Source of the DNA: Vitellaria paradoxa
Taxonomy: Eukaryota; Streptophyta; Magnoliopsida; Ericales; Sapotaceae
Direction of reading: 5' to 3'
Length of the DNA: 64,000 bases
Assembly (NCBI GenBank): GCA_019916065.1
Contig: CM034234.1
Span: forward strand, 5,244,342-5,308,341
Position 1 is the stretch's first letter; each line of letters opens with the position of its first letter. This document shows positions 27,010 through 40,400 of the stretch, one piece after another. The notes beneath the pieces are model-generated. The model was not told the origin of the DNA, searched no databases, and saw nothing but the letters and a program-made list of their open reading frames with translations. Both the position numbers and the translations under genes were made by a program.

Positions 27010-29438
27010 CCAAAAGACTTTGTTCTGGAAAGACTATCACAAACAATAACTTAGATACGCTCACTCACAACCATTTATAGAAGAATAAATGAACCCTGAA
27101 TGTTTAAGGCCTATATAAGTATCAAGTATTGAATTACAAGCGGGCACCAAGATTACATGCATCCTAATTCTGCCTCACCCAGGTCACGCAGCTACTTCAG
27201 TCTTATATCTAGATATGAATGTCAAAGCAATTTTGGTACAACTTCCTTCAGAATAAAACTTTGATGAGTAAATTCAAATTTTATATGTATGCTTTTATAC
27301 TCCCTCCCTCCCAAGTTTTTGCTCTATAATTTCCCACCAGCACCTAGTTATATATATGTGTGTGCGTGTTTTAATATTTACAATTAAAGACCACATAATT
27401 GAGAATAGGCTTTAAACATCAACATTCTAATATGCAAACCGAATGCAATTCAAACAAACTTCCTTTTTTTTTTTTTTTCACAACATGCTCAGCAAACGCA
27501 AAACAACAAAAAACATTGAATTTTAGAATACGCTTAAATTAACTTAAATAGAACACCATGCAGAAAATTTCAAACTACATTCACTGAGCTCTCAAACAAA
27601 CACAGCTTTTACGGAATTATTCCCAGAACCTTAAAACATACAACCCTGTGACTGCCTTCCAGTTGTCGACCTATTGAAAGTTTGGAGGCTGAAATTTCTA
27701 ACAGAAACCCTTAAATATTTGAAGTAGGATGAATCCAACAATTCTTGCGGAATCAAGACGTATGATCCAAAAGTTATATTTTTGTATTAGATATCAACCT
27801 TTTGAATTTTACAGCAACTAAAAATAGATCGCAGTTGATGAAATGACTTTCAAGATAGAACATTCAGGCATGAAACAATTTCTAGAAACAACCAGAGCTT
27901 AATATGCTTAAAACCGCTTAATTAACAGTTATTTAAGCTCAAAAGTATCCATCATTTGTTTGAGTTCCTAAGCAGCAATAGCTCTCAACATACTATCCAG
28001 ACTCCCAATCCAAGACTGTTATTAGAATTCAACAGCTTCCCACTTTCGGAATTCAAGGCTAAAATGTTATGTAAAAATATAAAATTAATTATTGAATAGG
28101 TAATAGAAAGCATAAGCAAGCAAAAAATATCAAGGAAACTACTACAAGATTTGAGTTCCACCCTGAACATTGAACCAAATCTGGTTTGGTTAACTCTAGA
28201 ATCTGCATAAAAGGAAATCATACTTCCAGTGGTGATGGCTAAAAAAAAACTCACATTATCATGGAACCTAACTATTTTTAACAAATGCAAAAACTAAAAT
28301 ACATGTGCTTCACATTAATCTAACTCCATGCAAGCCACACCCACTGGTGATTATAACATGGGTAGAAAATGACAACATTTATTTTCCTCCTTTTTTTTAC
28401 AAGATTTATCACAACAAACACCCACATGAAAATTTCTATTTTATGCAATAACTCAAAAGGCAGGCTCTTTGAAACTCTACATGGCAATTTGGGTTCGCGT
28501 GCTGTGTTTGGGTTCAAAATTGTGTCAACTCGTGTTAGTGCTTAAATACCTCAAAACTTAATGAACATGCTAAATAATTAATTTATTTCAAAATTGAGTC
28601 AAATTCGTTGTCAATTTTGCATTTGTGTTCGTGTTGTGTCATATTCGGATTTTCTCTCAATAATTCGCGTTGCGAATCGTGCTGTGTCAAACATTGCCAA
28701 ACCTATTTGAAACCCTGAATCCAAGAAAAGAATTCAAAATGTACCATGCCTTCTTTACTTCCTTCAGACTACCTTCCTGTACAAGTATCAATTGAGCAAT
28801 TCAGTGTCCTTACATATTTATCAGTGGATTTTTAGCAATGAAAATTTCACTTTGATAACTGAATTACAAACTTACAGCAGCTCAGCTCCCAGAAAAATAG
28901 GATTACGTAAAAACGCCCGCTTATATCCACGTGCTACGTCTGTAGAGAAAAGGAGCAATAAGCATCGAATTCAAAACTGTAAAACAAATTCACTACCATT
29001 TTCACCGACTTCAAAAATTTTCCCGATTTAAAATATTCACTTCTAATCTTTTGGTTTCCGAGAAAATGCAAGAAATGAAAATGTGACAATTTTGTTTATC
29101 ATATGCGACATTTCATCATTCAGAACTTCAAAAACAATCACACAAAAAAATTCACTCATTGAATCGAGCTTATTCATTTTCAGCCAACAAATTTTGCTTA
29201 ACTGATCATTTCATTAGCTCAAAATAAAACAACATAGTACATAAACACTAAAACTCTGCATTATTTTGTAATCTCCTCTTTTTCTAAGTAACCAAACTGT
29301 GTTTAAGCAGCATAATCCCACTTTCAATGAACACCGGGGAGTGAACATAAAAAAGAGAACAATGACGGCGACGGCGACGGAAACCCTAACTGTAACAAAT
29401 AAGTATATATAATTTATATATACATGATACACGCATAC
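27010..29438 (-). other. Long intron in the 5' UTR of the TDBD gene
   Basis: Bounded by donor ctagag|gtatgcg (29439/29438 on the minus strand) and an acceptor close before 27009; the most likely one is tag|tctttccag at about 27025. It is about 2.4 kb, with no coding exon recognised. It holds a probable transposon relic at 28483-28705, whose two ends carry tggcaat and attgcca and whose inside repeats 'gtgctgtg' and 'gtgttcgtgttgtgtc' words. Long leader introns often carry enhancer-type elements in plants; that is inference here. Confidence 0.55.
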
Positions 29439-29550
29439 CTCTAGCACAGATGCTGAGACGATAGGATCTCCGATCGTGGAGTCGACAACTTTCCGGCGAC
29501 AACACACCGGCGAATGTACAGTACAACAGCGAGATCTGGCAGGTAGGAGA
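29439..29550 (-). other. Non-coding first exon of the TDBD gene
   Basis: A higher-GC stretch ending in a good donor (ctagag|gtatgcg). The likely start is about 30 bp downstream of the TATA word at 29576-29582. There is no ATG in frame with the downstream coding exon, supporting a leader exon. Confidence 0.5.
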
Positions 29551-29575
29551 TTGGGGTTTTGATTTGGCTGGGCCG

Positions 29576-29582
29576 TTTTATA
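29576..29582 (-). promoter_or_regulatory. Candidate TATA box of the TDBD gene
   Basis: On the minus strand the word reads tataaaa inside cgcatataaaacggccc, in a GC-richer stretch just upstream of the non-coding first exon. The spacing fits a transcription start near 29550. Confidence 0.5.
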
Positions 29583-29841
29583 TGCGAGGAAAAATATAAG
29601 GTGGTGCCCTGCACGAACCTCGTCGTGGAGCCCGATCTGTTCCGTACACTTCGACGACGTGTTGTTATTTTTGAACCGTTGGTTTTGTAGAAATTAGTTT
29701 GACCCGTTGATCCGCCTGCGGACGAGTCTGCTGATTCGAGCGGGGTAAGCAAGGGCGCCGCCCATGGAGTCCTGTGTGCACGTGGCGTAGCTTAGGGGTG
29801 TCATGTAAGCAAAAGTGGCCCCAAACGGGTGATCGTGACCA

Positions 29842-30416
29842 TGGTTTTAAAAATTGGACTAGACCAGCAGGTTGAACCGAGAATTAGTTTAAGAAACGGT
29901 CCGATTCACTGATAAAACTTAGTGGACTGTTGAATCGGCTTAAAATCAGTGACCCAGTGAATTGGTGTTAATTTTGCCGATTGAACTAGGTCATTTTTTT
30001 ATTTTTTTGAATGGTAAAATAAATGAACTAACATGTACTAACTTAGAATCGAATCTGAAACTATTTTTGTGGTAAAGTACTATTATCTCACTGAACCACT
30101 AATACTTATTGTTTCTTATTTTTACTTAATTTTACTTATATAATATATTAGTTTTAAATGATTTTATTTTACAGCACATTTTGTTAACACTTTTTTATTA
30201 GTAAAACAAAATAGATTAGAAGAATATGTAAAAAAATATAAGTTTTTAAAATTATTATATAATTTTAACATATTTTTATATTTTATTTATATATTTAAAT
30301 ATATTTATGACGTCATGGTTCAACTTCGGTTCAATTCAGGTTGAACCGACGGTTGAACCACAAACCCGTAACCCGGTCGCTTTTCCGGTTCAATGAACGG
30401 TCCAGTTTTTAAAACA
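29842..30416. mobile_element. hAT-like MITE
   Basis: Ends tggttttaaaaattggac and gtccagtttttaaaaca are inverted repeats, and both subterminal parts are filled with ggttgaaccg/ccggttcaat words. This end-type is common among plant hAT-like non-autonomous elements. About 575 bp, A/T-rich inside, no gene. I could not find a matching 8-bp target duplication. Confidence 0.55.
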
Positions 30417-30419
30417 TTG

Positions 30420-31853
30420 ACTGTGACTTTACAGCTAGGGATTGATTTATTTTTCCTTTTTCTCCGTTTATGGCTCGTTTGGGGTGAAAAAAAAAAAACT
30501 TGAAAAATAGTAGAAAAATACTGAAAAATTTTAAAAATGATTTATTTTTTATTTCACTGCATGAATTATGAACTTACAACTTATCTAATTTTATCTCATT
30601 TTTTGTTATTCCAAACGCGTCTAATACATATATTTATATATATATTTTTTGTTTTTTAACACTTGAAAGTTTATTGCATTGAATATAATTTTTAAAACAA
30701 AAAAAAAATCTATTTTCAATTAGATTTTTAATTCGAAAGTTGCCACTAAACTATTTTAAATCATGTGAAAATATGATGCAAGCTTGAAAAAGAGTGAACC
30801 TAAAAAAATAAAAATGAAACACTTACGTAATCATGTCAATTGTTTTTCTCTCGAGTTTTTTTATTAAAAATATGTGCAAAATAAATGGAATTATTTGATA
30901 ATTAATACAAATTTGACCCAAATTATTTAGACAATGTTATTCTATTGTGAATTTAAAATGAACGAATTTGACGCCAACAAAGTAGGGAGACATTGGGCAA
31001 TTAGATTGACAAGCAACCCTTCAACTTTGGGGCTCTGGTTTGGGTTTTGGACTTGTAGAATGGGTAATGATTCTGAGCATGGCCCTATCTTGTTTGGCAA
31101 AAAAGGAAGCCCAAGAAACAACACGTCCCACAATGCTGATCAAAGTCATTTGGGGCTTAGTTCAGTTCAAACCTTTGGAAATGTACATCATTCAAATTCC
31201 ATTCACCACCCTATTTGGTCAAATGGCTTCACCAATCCTCTACTTTTCCTTCTCCACTCCGTTTATTTCAACTTAAAATATTTAAAGACAAAAAACACTT
31301 TTATTAATATTTTTAAAAAACATTTTAGTGAAACATGTATAAATGTTTTTCTTCGAAAATGTTTGTTTGTTTCAATGCAAAATGATTTTCGAGAAACTCA
31401 TTTATAAAAATATTTTATTACGCTGAACAAATGGAGTTTTGATGTAAAATAAATTTTTAATTTTATTTTTAAAAAAATATTTTTCTACAACGCATAACTT
31501 TTTTCCTTTAAAATATTTTATATTAAAACAACCGGACGTTTACAGTGCTTTCCAACAAGTTTAAACAAACCAAGTCTAAACCTTTTACTTCAAACGGATT
31601 CTTCTTGATGATAGTGACGATATGATTAACAAGAAGTGTGGCGGTGGTGCTGCTAATAATAATAATAATAAGAATAATAATCATTCAAGTTATGATAAGA
31701 AAGTTGGGAGCTGCAATTGCTTTCAGTTTGGGGTTAAAAATTGAGGGAGACACGGAGCTTGGGCAAAATTTTTAAGTCATTCCCAGCTTATTATCAAACA
31801 TTATGATTAATTTCAAATTAATAAATTTGGAGGCTCTCAATTTCAATCTGGTG

Positions 31854-31901
<48 letters not shown>

Positions 31902-31925
31902 ATACATTGAGTAAATAAAAGTAGT
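30420..31925. other. Intergenic region with a family B MITE and a coding-like scrap
   Basis: Contains the MITE copy at 30474-30622. A scrap at 31550-31733 is described separately. The open frame at 30934-31407 shows no domain and crosses A/T-rich DNA, so I do not call it. A TA/TG microsatellite lies at 31857-31900. Confidence 0.35.
31550..31733 (+). pseudogene. Coding-like scrap with Asn-rich run
   Basis: One frame reads KSKPFYFKRILLDDSDDMIN, then KKCGGGAANNNNNKNNNHSS and YDKKVGSCNCFQFGVKN followed by a stop. The composition (Asp/Lys blocks, an AAT run and a Cys-rich end) is more protein-like than the surroundings. No start codon, splice site or family is identifiable. It may be the 3' end of a lost gene or chance. 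Confidence 0.2.
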
Positions 31926-31929
31926 CTCC

Positions 31930-32610
31930 TAAGGCTCTACTTGGATGCGGGGAAAGAGAGGCGTGAAATGTTTCACCGATGGGTCCCACCTTTTGCCGTG
32001 ATTTGGCAAGAAAAATTTTCCCCCTCTCTCGGTTTCACTTTCCCTCTCGCGCGGGCTTCTCCCGGATAATTTTTGAGCGGGCTCGACTTTGGCCGAATTT
32101 TATCCGAGGGGAAAGGGTATTATTTTGATATTTTTAGTCCTCATTAATTTGATCAAAATAAATATAATGTTAGTAAAAAAAATAATAGACAGGCCAACAA
32201 ATCAAAATAAACATAATTAAAAATAAAATTAGATAATAACCAATTATTCAAAAGTACATATTTAAAAAAATTGTTTAAATAAATTTATAAAAAATTAAAT
32301 TTTCAATGAAATAAATAATATAACTTCAAATTGTCCAAAAATAATTAAATGGAGTGGGTTTTACAATTTAATATTTAATTTAATGGGTGATCAAGTTTGG
32401 GACACCACAAAAGCAAAAGAGTCATTTGACTGCTTTTTTCATCATTCACTCTCTCTTATTTATAAAACATCCAAACCAAGTCAAAAGTTATTCCCTTCTA
32501 TAAACATCACATCAATGTGGGCTAACCCTCTAAAAATAAACCCCCTCTTATCTTATACCCCTTCTAAAACTTATCCCCTAAAATTTTAGCATCATCCAAT
32601 CGGACCCTAA
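31930..32610. mobile_element. MITE-like element, family D, copy 1
   Basis: About 680 bp with ends aaggctctacttggatgc and gcatcatccaatcggacc, an imperfect inverted pair. Copy 2 at 56561-57262 is in the opposite orientation. The two share the order of blocks: the GC-richer 'gggtcccacc' and 'gatttggca' zone, an A/T-rich middle, then 'cccattaaattaaatatt' and 'taaaacttatcccct'. No coding capacity and no superfamily assignment. Confidence 0.55.
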
Positions 32611-32618
32611 GAGTTAGT

Positions 32619-32800
32619 TTGAGTGACTCGTAGGTATACTCTCCACAGAGACGATATACTCATCATAGAAGCAAAAGGGGTTCGATTCCTGACTTAAGTA
32701 GAATGTGTGTGAAATGTAACGTATATTTTTCTGATTTACCGATCGATTACACGATTTATTGAAAATTACAATAAACCAGTATGGGTTCCAAGTTAAAACA
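32619..32800 (+). mobile_element. Degenerate tRNA-derived SINE
   Basis: A B-box-like ggggttcgattcctgac lies at about 32679, preceded by an A-box-like stretch. The 3' part, gatcgattacacgatttatt then 'gaaaattacaataaacc', matches the 3' part of the SINE at 55791-56007 (cggctacacgatccgttgag). It is older and more diverged than that copy, and no target duplication was found. Confidence 0.45.
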
Positions 32801-33202
32801 TAAAAAAATAGAAACGTAACACAAAATTCTCATTAACTTGGGAAATCAAAATATGTATTGTCATGAAATTAAACAAAATTGACAAGAGGCTAAAATGTAC
32901 AAACAAACCAGACCCAGAGTCCCTAAACTTCTCCAGGCTACAATTACCACCTAGCCCCAATTCCTACAACAACCATTCCTTCTATAAACCCATTCAACTT
33001 TGTCCCTTTTTGTCTTTAACATTTCTTCGCTTTTTTTATTAGTCTTTAATCAAGCACATACACCCCTATCTATAATTAGTTCTATACTCCCCCACCCAAA
33101 AGAATTATAAAATAGAAAATTAACAAGCATTCTAATCTGTAAAAAGCCGCAGCACTTTCTTTCAAATCAAAGCCTCAAAAGAGAGAGCTCAGAATTCCAA
33201 GT

Positions 33203-33376
33203 ATGAATGCCTGGCTTGTGCCCGCCATCTTCATTATGATCATCCCTCTGCAAGCATGCCTAGCTCTCTCTCTGCTTAGCCGTCCGACCTTCATTATTAT
33301 CGTCATGTTCCCTGATCAACCCACGTGTCATCCATCAGGCATGCCGGCCACAAGCACGCCGAAAACCCGCATGTGA
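33203..33376 (+). CDS. Small open frame, 57 residues, hydrophobic
   Basis: From ATG at 33203 the frame reads MNAWLVPAIFIMIIPLQACL, then ALSLLSRPTFIIIVMFPDQ and a Pro/Thr-rich end. The first 36 residues are strongly hydrophobic and could form one or two membrane segments. The sequence before it (33130-33202) is pyrimidine/purine-patterned like a plant leader. I recognise no family. It lies beyond the 3' end of the 5-phosphatase, antisense to what may be that gene's 3' UTR, so chance is a real alternative. Confidence 0.25.
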   Translation: MNAWLVPAIFIMIIPLQACLALSLLSRPTFIIIVMFPDQPTCHPSGMPATSTPKTRM

Positions 33377-33757
33377 TTTTAATATCTTATCACAAAAACC
33401 ATGCGGCTGAGCTGAACCAGAACTTGCTTTGAGCCAATCAATGATGAAAATCATAACTCACATGAAGCTGGTACTTATTCTAATAGAAAAACTTTGTAGA
33501 AAATTTAGTCAGAATGACATGGCAGTGCTGTAATTTAGTAAAATAAAAAAAATTTTCAATACTTTTTTTTTTTTTTTTACTTACAACTTTACCGTTAGCA
33601 TATCATTCTAATCAAAATTTCCGTAAAGTTTTTCCGATAGAGTAGCATTTTTTTTTCAGTTAAAAATATTTGCAACACTGGGAGAGTGCCAGTGTCAGGA
33701 GATGGCTGTGTCAATGTGTGGGGGGTATGCTACAGCTGCAATGTCCCTATTGGCAGG

Positions 33758-34399
33758 TTAGTTTTGGTCTGTGACAGAGAACCTAGGTGTGGTTTGGATG
33801 CAGCTTTGTGCCCTGGTTATGAGCAACAATTCTTCCGCTTGAACCTTTGCAACACATGCCGATGACAAGCCAGTAGCTTCCACCGCCGCTGCCGGCGGCG
33901 GAGGTTGTGGTGTTGCAGTTTTGGTGTTGGTGGTGGGGCCAATGGCGGCCGTGGGTTTGTTCTTGTTGGCTGCTGCACTGACATGGACTGAGAATAGTGA
34001 ATAAACTGGCCTGTGGTCCGAGAACTTGGACTCACCCCTCACATACCATATTTGCTTTAGTCCTTCACCTTTCCACAATATTCTGTCACACCTGTTTACA
34101 CGCATATTGTAACCAAACAAGGGATAAGAATCAGATTATTCATGCTTAAGAAACAAGGAAAATACTATACATATATATATATATATATATGTATGTATTT
34201 AGTATAATATACTATTTTAGATCGGTTGATCCTAGCAAGCAACTAATAAGAGACAAATTAATCATGGTCGTTGAAGGGAGAAGTTATTTTATTAGAACGA
34301 AAGCTATAACCCGACCGACCTTGCAATTATCCCAATATAATTATCACTTGATTATGCTAATAATCAATGTGAAACCTAGACCTGAGGTGATTAAGAAAT

Positions 34400-34434
<35 letters not shown>

Positions 34435-37400
34435 TAACACACAAACGCTAAGTATTTTAAAGTTCTCTCCCCCCCCCGCTCTGTACGTATTGCATTTTTC
34501 CATGTAAACCACCACCCACTTGCAATGTTTATTAAGTGGAATCGTCGTCAAAAACCCAAAAAAAAAAAAAAGAAAAAACAAAAATAAAATAAAATAAAAG
34601 GTTAGATTAAAATACTGCTAATACACGTGATAGATACTTGGATGTTCAGTATTTTATATCAATTTATTATATATATTTCCATCTTCTGGTATGTGGAAGT
34701 CCGCAGCCGCTACCCCGTACTGGGGTGTGCACAGGGCGAAGCACGCTTCAGGATGCGAGCCGGCAACGGCCACTGGAGAGTTAACCAGCCTAGGTAAGCC
34801 CTAGTTGACCGGCACGACCGAGAGGAGGCCTTTAGGCTCCCGTCATTACAGCGGTAACCCACCCCCATGGGGGAGTCGAACCCGGAACCTCGAGAGGCCC
34901 AAACTCTTAAGGCAAGCCCAACTTCTACTCGGCCACCCCCGAAGGGGCTATATATTTCCATCTTTGAAAAGTTCATGATCGAAGAAACTAAGAGACAATG
35001 AAAATTGGAGTGTTATATATATATATACATATATATTACCAGGCAGGAGTTCTTCGCTTCTCCTTAGAGGTGGAGGTTTGGACCACGTAATTATCAGAGT
35101 TGGTTAGGTATTTGTAGGTAGGAGCAAAATATATCCTGCCTTCCTCCCATCCCTTAAATACTCGGCCAGCTCTTTGCTCTATTCTCAACTGCCATAACCC
35201 AAATCAAAATGAGATGATTCCCTTCTTCCAAGCATGCAATCAAAGTTGTTTTTCCCTTTAATCTAAATTCATAGCTTATTAATTACTGTGCGGGGATAAA
35301 AAATACTCTCACGCACGGCTAATTGAATTCTCTCCTAGTACAATTCTCTCTGAACTTATTACTAACTTAAGTTTCGAACTTAAGTTTCGAAGATCCCCTT
35401 ATTGGGAAAATCCCAGCACAATTACGTAATTAAAAGAAAAAAAAAAGTTCATATTAGACACTCACCTGATCTTTCTCTAGAAGTGCTTGCCAGTCATTCC
35501 TTTTTAAGAGCTCATGTGTGTCACCACAACCAGAAGCAAGTCGATAGTTTAGGTCCCCGAGCCAAATAATCTTACTGTTAAGGGCAAGAAGAAGAATGAG
35601 GTAGAGATTAAACAAAAAAAAAGAAAAAAAAATTCTTATATCAGGAAATTAATTTAACATAAAAATAACCAAAGTTACTAAGTCAGACATTTCTTAAAAC
35701 CGAGAGCACCACGTACTCATGATCCAAAATGCTTTCGGGAGGAAAAACTTGTCCGGGCACTCCATGCGAATGAGAAAACCTTGTTTTCTTCAAAATCTCC
35801 ATGACGTCTGAATTTCTCCGACATTCATCACCTTCTCTCTCTCCGGAGGCTAGATGGGTGCAAACAAAGCAAAACGTTGTCTGGTGCAGTGACATACTGA
35901 TGGATATGGATCCCTATTAACCAAAAAAAAAATAGGAAAATAAAAAATCATATGAGAAATTCTATTGCACGTAAAATATGCATGATTAAATTTTTGGGTA
36001 AATGACTATTAGGACGTTATAAATTATATTTATATTTATAGATTTAAAATCAAGGGATTTAATGACAATTATGTAACAAATATTGCTAAGGTATAATTTT
36101 GTTTATTTAGATAGGGATTTCGTCGTAGATTTGAATAGTTTAAAATGATTAAATATTATGATAAATTTAAAATGATCATAAAGAAATAATTATTTGAAAT
36201 TTTTTTAGAATAGTGGTTTTGCAAGAAGTTGTGGCAACACTATTTTAATGATAATTAATAGAAGAATTTAATCTCAAATCAATTTAATCTCAAATCAAGT
36301 AATAATATTCAATTTAATCTCAAATCAATCAATTCAAAATTTTTAAAAATCCAACTGGAGCCATAGGCTCAAGTTTAGCCACATTGAAGAAACTCATTAT
36401 TATTATTTTTTAATTTTTTGTCTCATATGATATTTTTTAATAAAATTTAATTTCTATTTTATTTTTAGTAATTTTTAAACATATTATTAATTACATTCAT
36501 AAGAAAAAATTAAAAAAAATTCAAATTTTATATTTAGAAGCAATTTTTTTTATGAATGCAAATAAAATACCTAGAATTAATTTTCGTGAAAAGAATGTCA
36601 AAAATTAACCCAAAAAAGGGGGGGGGGGGTTAATGCTATACCTTATTTCCAAGATAACCCATGATGCCTCTACCCACACAGGAGACCTTCAAATTGCTAA
36701 CGTGCTGATAGAGATCGGATCGGACCCATACACATAGAAAGATACCCACCATCTGCTTGCTGGCTGCCAAGCAATATCGACGTTTCATCGGGCTAGCACC
36801 ACCAGGGCTTGTCGTCCACATGCAACGTGGGCTCGTTGACCCTTCTTCTTCGCTAGGGTTTGAGTCCGAGTTCAGACTCAGAAGCCTCTGAAAATCTTCA
36901 CCGTTGAGTTCGTCTTCTAATGAGAGCAAGTCGAAGAAGCTGATTCTTGGTTTTGGACTCGGTGGCGGTGGTTGGCCGTGGTGCACCGGCGGCGGCGGCC
37001 GTGGCGGTGATGGTTTCAGCTCAACGTTAGTGGCGCCGCTGTAATATTGCGGAGATTCAGTGTCATTTCTTTTGCTGTTCAAAGCCTCGCGAATTAGCAA
37101 GAGCCACTTGGCAGCTGGACTGTTGTCCTCTGCACCCAGTACGTTTCCGGCATTGAGGGGTACGATTTCCTGGAACCTGATCCATGATACAGGGTAAAAA
37201 TTGCTAATCAAAATTACTCTTTCCGGTCATTAAAATGACATAAATACCCTCCTGTGTTTCCGTGTGAATCGTGACTGGCACATAGCGGCTGTCCGATAGA
37301 GACCCAAAAGCGGAATTTAACCTTTTGGAAGGACAAATTAAGGCACGCGATATGCACCAATCGCGGTGGCGCGTGACCAAGTGTCATTTTGATCAGCTTG

Positions 37401-40400
37401 CCCAATTAAAAAAGACGTCGTTTGCTTCCCAAGGAAGGCAATAGAAATTTGGAGTTACTTGGTTTGGGTTCGGAAAAATTAATTTTTTTTATATGAATTT
37501 TTAATAAAATTTAATTTTTTTATTCGATAAAAAAATTACCAAAAAAAATAAAATATTTATGTTTTGAGTTAAAAAAGTTTTAATTTTATTAAAAAAAATA
37601 AACCCCCCAAATCCGTACGCAAGCTAATTATTAATTTACATGAAATTCACCTGATGATAACTCGACTTATCACCCGTCAAGGAAAAAAAAAAAAATCCAC
37701 GTATCAATGGCTGTCAATGACTTGCTAATTCTCTAATATTTTTTAATTTGAATTTAGTAATTCACTTAGAGTAATATTATAACCCAAAAAAAAAAGATTT
37801 AAATGAAATGACGTGAATAAATCTGAATTTATTATTTTAAAACAAAAAATTTATAAACCCAAACATCACCACGCTGGTCAAAATAGAGTAAATTTAGGCT
37901 AAAATAAGTAAGGTATGGCGTTTACGTATATAAATAAATATATATAGAGAGAGCCCGTTTTGTAGCGAAAATTTTAATAAAAAATTATCAAAATTTGCTC
38001 ATTAGGTGTTTGGCAAAACACCAAAATTTATCACTTTTCTACTCTGTTACAGTAATTTTACAATTCAAAAATTATAAAAAATTATTAAAAATTACCAAAA
38101 GTTACTAAAAGTTGCTTGAAGTTAATAAAAATTATTAAAAGTTGTCAAAAATTTTACCAAACACTCAAAAATTATAAAAAATTACTAAAAATTACAACTT
38201 CCTTCACTAAATACACTAAAAATTGTAACTAATAATTTTGGACAAAAAAATACCAAAGATTTTTGACAATTGTACCTCCAAATGTGCCATAGGCACAATA
38301 ATTTTTACCTAAAGGCTCTGTCTGGGGTGAAAAAATTTTCAAAAATTTTAAAAAAATTATTTACTTTTTATCTTATTACACGAATTATGAATCTAAAAAT
38401 TATCTTATTTTTTGTTATTTCAAATACGTCTAAAATAAGTAGCCTGGTTTTTTGCGGCCCCCCGGGGCCCGGGGGGATGGCTGTCACCACATTTCGTCAC
38501 CTTTAATAAAAGTGGTTTAGGTTGACACACTCGCACCTAGTATTTGATTATGTTTGGCAAATAACCACGGCTGTGATATTAGTATTTAATGACGAATACG
38601 TGTAGCCATAACTTTCAAACAGACATGAAATTAACTTTCAAGTGACGGGGTGATGGTAAAAATGGCAAGGATTTCAATGCATCTATCTCCAACTTGTACT
38701 GAAATTCAGTCTGCCATGAATAATTAAAAGTAGAAGCCTGGCATAAAGAACATGGACAGAGTTTTAGAGAGAGAGAGAGAGAATACCCTAACACATAAAT
38801 GTCAGCAGGCGCAGGTGTCCTAAGCCAGTGGCTCAGGTTCAAGCCTTCATGGGGGGACTTTCCTCCTACATTCCATGTCCCCACGAACATCCTGTATATG
38901 AATTCCCAGTTCATGTCCAAACCCAAAACATGTTTACATTACATAAATCAAACTCGATTCTATGTTGAGAATAAAAGACGATATAAAGAATCTTCAGTCA
39001 TCAACAAAAAATTGCAACTTTTATGCTTAAAAGTTTCGGAAGAACAAATACAAATCTATTAGTAAGATTATTGTCACTACTGTTTAGAAGCTTTAGATGA
39101 TTTGGCACTCACGGAAGCTATTTGATTCCAAACAACTAGCTGTTCACAAAATTTCACTCCAAGATGCGTGTTCTTAATTTTAGTATTTGTAATTTAAAAA
39201 AAAATAAAAAAAAAGAGTCTTGAAATGACGTAAAAATAACATATAGCAAATTTGATTTAAAAAATAAAAAACTTTTAAAATTTTTTTAAAAAAATTGGTC
39301 TCCAATATAATATGTAACAATACAAATTTTCAAGTGCACAATACAATCTTTAACAATGTAACGCAATTAAACTCTAATTAATAGTATTTTCAATTAATCA
39401 AGTTATTTAAACTCTCCGAGTTAAAAAAAATTGTTAATTCAAATTCTGTTAATTTCTTTTGGGTTTAACTCGAACCAACTTTTAATCAGACCGAAGTCAA
39501 ATATTTTACACTATGGTAACGTTTGGAGTGGTAAAAAATAAGAAAAAATGTGATTTGAGATAATTTTGGACGTTTGGCGTTTTTAATCCGAACCACATTT
39601 TTTAAAGATGAATAGTGTAATTTTTGGACTTTTAGAGTGAAATGTTAGAGAAAGATATCGTGGAAACGATTTTTCAATTCGTTTTCACGAATTTATGTTA
39701 GATTCGTTAAAATTTATTAAAAAATTATTAAAATTTGTAAAAATTTGTTTAAAATATATAGAAATTAATACAGATTTTATACAATACGAGGTGACCAAAA
39801 TGTGTTAGAGAGTTTTAGAGATTTTTAAAGTTTTTAAAAATTTTCAAAAATTTTTATTAGTTTTTAAAAACGAGACGGTGCCCACATTTATCGAATGAAA
39901 TTCAATACATCCGCAACTGAAATATTATATAGATTAATCAATAGCACCGCCATTAATGGTTAAAACTATGCTTAAAACTTCAATTTTGAAATTACGCATC
40001 ATAACATCGGTCGCAAAGGAGAGAAATCGTTCTTGCCTTACCTGAGGTTGAGGCTATCAGTGGCAATGGTTGGGTCGTCTTCCAATATTGGCCGTTGGAT
40101 TCCATCACTGGCTTCCATCAACCACTCCTCTGGTCAAAACAATACTCCGTTACAAACGAGAACTTAAAAGGCGCAAAGACTCCGAAAACAGGGAACCAAC
40201 TAAACTCGTTCCCATCTACTACTAATCTGATTACGGATGAACCAAATTAATGGAGGACAAGGCCGAAGGAGTACGAAGCGTTATACCGTGCCAACCCAGA
40301 GACAAATTACCTGAAAGCTCCTCCGGTACGACGACGTAGCAGTCCTTGTCGGAGCAACTCTTCCTTCTCTCACAACTTCCTTCCACCCTAGCTGGTTTTT

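Noticed and set aside
30934..31407. 157-residue open frame on the plus strand
   Set aside because: No conserved motif, no start context, and a second open frame overlaps it on each strand; the second half is Lys/Phe/Asn-rich from A/T-rich DNA.
34686..34948. Functional tRNA gene on the minus strand
   Set aside because: A and B boxes are present but no acceptor stem or clean cloverleaf closes around them, and a target duplication brackets a 263-bp SINE body.
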